In this document: in pieces, positions 31,821-31,860 of the stretch | Layout of the letters: the number at the start of each line of letters is the position of its first letter | Numbering within the stretch: the stretch's first letter is position 1 | NCBI GenBank assembly: GCA_025769875.1 | Contig: JAGFNK010000591.1 | Span: forward strand, 1-31,860 | Direction of reading: 5' to 3' | Length of the DNA: 31,860 nucleotides | Origin: Russula earlei | Lineage: Eukaryota > Basidiomycota > Agaricomycetes > Russulales > Russulaceae | Notes under the pieces: model-generated | Databases searched by the model: none | What the model saw: the letters and a program-made list of their open reading frames with translations, nothing else | What the model was told of the DNA's origin: nothing | Made by a program: the position numbers and the translations under genes

Positions 31821-31860
31821 CACTTTTTTGTTTTCCGTATCCCTATCATCATATCTAATC

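Noticed and set aside
1..31860. CRISPR array, transposon or viral insertion
   Set aside because: No spaced direct repeats, terminal inverted repeats, reverse transcriptase, transposase or integrase motifs were seen. The only tandem repeats are coding or homopolymer runs.

Overview
The window is nuclear DNA of a filamentous basidiomycete, most likely an Agaricomycete. The genes are split by many short introns (about 45-130 nt, GT..AG with CTNAY-like branch points), intergenic gaps are short, and the content fits: homeodomain (HD) mating-type genes beside a beta-flanking protein and glycogenin, a neighbourhood known from A mating-type loci of mushrooms and polypores. Family names come from recognising protein motifs by eye; no database search was possible.

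Layout. (1) 193-3995: the A (HD) mating-type locus, with a divergent HD1 (minus) and HD2 (plus) pair sharing a 194-bp spacer. Both genes look decayed: frames shift where no intron fits, and the homeodomain recognition helices lack conserved residues. (2) 4486-7791: beta-flanking protein (minus), a small conserved helical protein (plus), and a repetitive LEA-like protein (minus). (3) 8185-14525: glycogenin (GT8, minus) divergent from an ABC1/ADCK2-like mitochondrial atypical kinase (plus). (4) 14764-19534: two tandem fructosamine-3-kinase-family genes with the same five-exon structure. The second has lost the catalytic Asp, and an NLR-like N-terminal fragment lies between them. (5) 19535-22990: a poorly resolved stretch ending in a C2H2 zinc-finger gene. 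(6) 23190-27418: RPB2, complete in 11 exons. (7) 27534-29895 (minus): a Ptm1/GPR107-type seven-transmembrane (LUSTR) protein, convergent with RPB2. (8) 30004-31820: sorting nexin SNX4/Atg24, divergent from the LUSTR gene across only 108 bp.

The right half is housekeeping: transcription, glycogen priming, mitochondrial lipid/CoQ-type kinase, deglycation, Golgi/endosome trafficking and autophagy. The left end is a mating-type region. No new multi-gene system was found. The most notable signals are the degenerate HD pair, a predicted AT-AC intron in the LUSTR gene, GC-AG introns conserved between the kinase paralogs (and another in RPB2), and a tandem FN3K paralog that is probably catalytically dead. 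Single-base frame breaks cluster in five genes on the left (HD1, HD2, beta-flanking, the small gene, exon 1 of the ABC1 kinase), while RPB2, glycogenin, both FN3K copies, LUSTR and SNX4 read cleanly. The breaks are therefore either real decay or local consensus errors.
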